Below the pieces are notes generated by a model that saw only the letters and a list, made by a program, of their open reading frames with translations, made no database searches and was not told where the DNA came from. Of a stretch of 64,000 bases of DNA, positions 61,566 to 64,000 are shown piece by piece. The translations under genes were made by a program, and so were the position numbers. The DNA is from CAWFGS01 sp963815535 (GTDB lineage: Bacteria > Pseudomonadota > Alphaproteobacteria > Sphingomonadales > Sphingomonadaceae), in NCBI GenBank assembly GCA_963815535.1, contig CAWFGS010000006.1:62001-126000 (forward strand), written 5' to 3'. The first letter of the stretch is position 1; each line of letters begins with the position of its first letter.

Positions 61566-63014
61566 ATGTCAGGATATACGATGCGAAACAAGGTGGCGAA
61601 ACATGTGCGGATGCTGGTCGTGGGAACGGCCGCGATCGGTCTGACGGCAATGGCGACGGCCCAATCCGAAATGGCGTCCGAGACGACGTCCGAAACCGCA
61701 CGCGATCCCGCCAATCTTCTGCCCGCCGAAAAAACGCTATCGCCGCGCGCCGTTCCGGCCGCTCTGCCGCAAGCATCCACCTCGAAGGATGAAACGGTTC
61801 AGCAGATCCTGCCCGACATTCAGGAATGGAGCGTTTCGGGCGCGACCGCGCTGGCGGACTACCTCGAAAATATCGGCGCGGAAGGGCTCAATCCCGGCGA
61901 CTATCAAATCGCCGAACTGCGCGCACTGATCGCGGGCGGCAATCGCGCCGAACTGGCGGATGTCGCGAGCCGCAATTTCGCTTGGGTGGTGGAGGATCTG
62001 CGCGATGGCCGTACGCCGATGGATGCCCGCAAGCAATGGTTCGTCGTCGATCCCGATGCGGACCGTTACCCGACGACGCGACTGCTGCAGCAAGCGGCGG
62101 CGAGCGGCGATGTAGCGGGCACGTTGGCTGCCATCATGCCGGAACATCCCGATTACGCCCGCCTGCGCGACGAACTGGCGAATACGCCGGTTGCCAACGC
62201 GAAGAAACGTCGGTTGATCCAGGCGAATATGGACCGCTGGCGCTGGCTTGCGCGCGATCTCGGCCTGCAATATCTGATGACCAATGTGCCGGAATATCAA
62301 CTGCGCCTGACCGTCAATGACAAGATCATCAGCACGTATAAAACCATCGTCGGGAAGCCCGGCCGCACGGCGACCCCGCAGCTTGCCGAAATGGTCGAAG
62401 GCGTTATCTTCAATCCGACCTGGACCGTGCCGCAAAGCATCGTCAAGGGCGAAGGGCTGGGCGCGAAAGTGCTGAACAACCCCGCCTGGGCGCGCCGCGC
62501 CGGGTATAAGGCGACCAAGGGCGCGAATGGCTGGGTGACCGTGGTGCAACAGCCTGGCGAGGGCAATTCGCTGGGCCGGATGAAGCTCGACATGCCGAAC
62601 AAGCATGCGATTTTCCTCCACGACACGCCATCGCGCGGATTGTTCAACAATGCGTCGCGCGCTTTGAGCCACGGCTGCATCCGCACCGAACGCGCCCGTG
62701 AACTGGCGATAACGCTGGCCATCCTGGGCAACAACGCCTCCACCAAGGAAGAACGCGTCGCAGCGGCTGACGAGGCGGTGGGCATCAGCACCAGCGGCAA
62801 ATATACGCGCGTGCCGATCGAAAAGCGTCTGCCGGTCTATATCACCTACTTCACGATGGCGCAGGACATCGACGGCAGACTGGCGACGTTCAAGGATATT
62901 TACGATCGCGACGCCCCGGTGCTGGCCAGTTTCGACGCCCCGCGCGAGGCAAACAGGGCGCGCGTGACGGGCGAACAGATCATTCCGATCGAGGACGATC
63001 TGCGAACGACGTAA
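61566..63014 (+). CDS. L,D-transpeptidase, YcbB/LdtD type
   Basis: Cross-links peptidoglycan stems between diaminopimelate residues. The 482-residue protein has an N-terminal signal or anchor (MLVVGTAAIGLTAMATA), an LDT-associated domain (LADYLENIGAEGLNPGDYQI), then the YkuD catalytic domain with NKHAIFLHDTPSRGLFNNAS and RALSHGCIRTERA, with the catalytic Cys at 371 in SHGCIR. Start ATG 61566 or 61581. Divergent from the EamA gene. A second, unrelated YkuD-type gene lies 120 bases downstream on the other strand. Confidence 0.92.
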   Translation: MSGYTMRNKVAKHVRMLVVGTAAIGLTAMATAQSEMASETTSETARDPANLLPAEKTLSPRAVPAALPQASTSKDETVQQILPDIQEWSVSGATALADYLENIGAEGLNPGDYQIAELRALIAGGNRAELADVASRNFAWVVEDLRDGRTPMDARKQWFVVDPDADRYPTTRLLQQAAASGDVAGTLAAIMPEHPDYARLRDELANTPVANAKKRRLIQANMDRWRWLARDLGLQYLMTNVPEYQLRLTVNDKIISTYKTIVGKPGRTATPQLAEMVEGVIFNPTWTVPQSIVKGEGLGAKVLNNPAWARRAGYKATKGANGWVTVVQQPGEGNSLGRMKLDMPNKHAIFLHDTPSRGLFNNASRALSHGCIRTERARELAITLAILGNNASTKEERVAAADEAVGISTSGKYTRVPIEKRLPVYITYFTMAQDIDGRLATFKDIYDRDAPVLASFDAPREANRARVTGEQIIPIEDDLRTT

Positions 63015-63134
63015 CCCACTCGGTCGATTTGGTGGGAGCTGGTTTGGGGTTGTGCGAGCGGAGAGCCATCGTCTGGACGTACCGGTTAATTCGGCATGCT
63101 CCGACCGATGGCACGGTCAGTCGGTTCGACTAAG

Positions 63135-63860
63135 CTATTGCGGGATCACTCCGGCGTTCGCAGCGTCCACCGCGCGGCGTTCTTCCGGCGTCATTTCCAA
63201 TCCCTGCGACGATATCGGCACGGGCGGCGGGATGACTTTCGACCCATCCTCCGCCAGCCCAAGGCTTTCGGCATACAGCAGCCGTCCGCCAGACAGGTTG
63301 GCGAGCGCAATGTTGAAATCCGTTTTGCTGAGCGCGAAACATCCGTTCGACCGGCCCAGGCGGCCCCAGCGCGCGACGTGTTCGGGTTCCGCATAACGCG
63401 CCGAATGCATTACGATTGCACGCGGAAATGCCAGATCATTGGTTGGGTCGAGGCCGCCGAGGCGGACCGATGTGCCGTATTTCCCAACGTACCATTCCCA
63501 GCTGACATAGGCGCCCCGGCTGGTCGCGTTCGACCCTTCGACGTTGGAATAATCGTTAAGCCAGCCATCATGTTCCGGGTCCGACCCCGTGCCGTGCGCC
63601 ACCAGATAGGATTGCACGCTCTGCCGCTCCAGATTGACGAAATGAAACCGGGGTTGCGCCGAATGCAGACCGAAATCGGCAATGCCGACGATATCCTTGC
63701 GCCAGATCGCCGCGCCCGCCTTTTCCAGCTGTTGTGCTGCGATGGCGAACAGCTTGCGGTCGCGAACGGTGCCGGGCTGGACCTGTGCGAACAGTTTGGC
63801 AGGCGCTGCAGCGGCGAGTGTCCCGGCGGCAACTCCGCGTAAAATATCTCTACGTTTCAT
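63135..63860 (-). CDS. Murein L,D-transpeptidase catalytic domain protein (YkuD_2 type), Tat-like signal
   Basis: A 241-residue exported protein. The N-terminus MKRRDILRGVAAGTLAAAAP resembles a twin-arginine signal. The body shows RFHFVNLERQSVQSYLVAHG, SRGAYVSWEWYVGKYGTSVR, AIVMHSARYA and the catalytic block RWGRLGRSNGCFALSKTDFN, with the likely nucleophilic Cys in GCFAL, as in YkuD_2 proteins. Start ATG 63860. Convergent with the LdtD-type gene; both may remodel the same wall cross-links. Confidence 0.83.
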   Translation of the reverse strand: MKRRDILRGVAAGTLAAAAPAKLFAQVQPGTVRDRKLFAIAAQQLEKAGAAIWRKDIVGIADFGLHSAQPRFHFVNLERQSVQSYLVAHGTGSDPEHDGWLNDYSNVEGSNATSRGAYVSWEWYVGKYGTSVRLGGLDPTNDLAFPRAIVMHSARYAEPEHVARWGRLGRSNGCFALSKTDFNIALANLSGGRLLYAESLGLAEDGSKVIPPPVPISSQGLEMTPEERRAVDAANAGVIPQ

Positions 63861-63870
63861 GGGTATCGTC

Positions 63871-64000
63871 CTAGCGCGTCGATCCTGAATGGGAAATGGT
63901 TGCCGGTTCGGGTGGGACCGATAGCGAACTGCCCGCAAGCTTTTGCAAATTGGGGATCGCCGCCATCGTACTGGATCGAACCCGGCCGAGCATCTTTGCC
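63871..64000 (-). CDS. Possible C-terminal end of an unidentified gene (partial)
   Basis: An open frame enters from the right edge and ends at TAG 63873-63871. It encodes about 42 residues including TMAAIPNLQKLAGSSLSVPP and ends in SGSTR. The stop lies 11 bases before the start of the YkuD_2 gene, which would suit an operon. The composition is compatible with coding, but the piece is too short to identify. Confidence 0.3.
   Translation of the reverse strand, partial: AKMLGRVRSSTMAAIPNLQKLAGSSLSVPPEPATISHSGSTR

Overview
The window is a gene-dense, GC-rich stretch of a bacterial chromosome. Gene content and order suggest an alphaproteobacterium of the Sphingomonadales, probably near Erythrobacteraceae: dnaA-rpsT-mutM-ubiE-ubiB-coaBC-dut, a type-B L36 gene, UPF0262, DUF4136 and CC_3452 proteins, and a cNMP-binding-domain/thioredoxin-reductase-like flavoprotein. 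This placement is inferred from family recognition, not from a search. I saw no rRNA, tRNA, prophage, insertion sequence or CRISPR array.

Layout. 1-3.8 kb: a DevBCA-type ABC exporter (adaptor, ATPase, permease) divergent from a TetR repressor with a palindromic operator between them. 3.9-11.8 kb: ftsH, a DUF3667 membrane protein, a DUF3072 protein, rpoZ, dnaB, UPF0262, a degenerate GH25 protein and cdd. 11.8-19 kb: M14 peptidase with a DUF4136 lipoprotein, galE, L36, a HAD hydrolase, small secreted proteins, an HxlR regulator and the CRP-domain flavoprotein. 19-30.6 kb: comM, a COG3904 protein, the rpmH-rnpA-yidD-yidC-engB cluster, then a run of metabolic and secreted enzymes (esterase, VOC, GST, S1/P1 nuclease, dapE, a dicarboxylate symporter). 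30.6-36.3 kb, mostly minus strand: a small interrupted gene, nth, dapB, a MoeB-like gene, dnaA, rpsT, mutM. 36.4-46 kb: ubiE-ubiB, coaBC-dut, a second DUF4136 lipoprotein, trpS-murJ and secB. 46.1-54.7 kb: timA-mltA-smr, ahpC and ahpF, aroC, ruvA-DsrE-ruvB. 54.9-64 kb: a very long Ser/Gly/Thr-repeat surface protein with a PEP-CTERM-like tail, acnA, an EamA transporter and two L,D-transpeptidases.

Most of the window is housekeeping: replication and repair (dnaA, dnaB, nth, mutM, ruvAB, dut), envelope biogenesis (yidC, yidD, murJ, secB, mltA, dapB/dapE, L,D-transpeptidases), peroxide defence (ahpC, ahpF) and ubiquinone synthesis (ubiE, ubiB).

The most important caution is sequence quality. At least ten genes are interrupted by one-base shifts, many in GGG/CCC-type runs, and one of them is trpS, which should be essential. 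An apparent MoeB-DapB fusion disappears if a single G is removed. I read these as uncorrected sequencing errors, not decay, although I cannot exclude real mutations. The least ordinary items are the Ser-rich repeat protein, the palindrome and hairpin flanking ahpC, the TetR operator, a near-identical promoter pair at two ribosomal protein genes, and an unrecognised small gene wedged between nth and the symporter. I did not find a convincing new multi-gene system.
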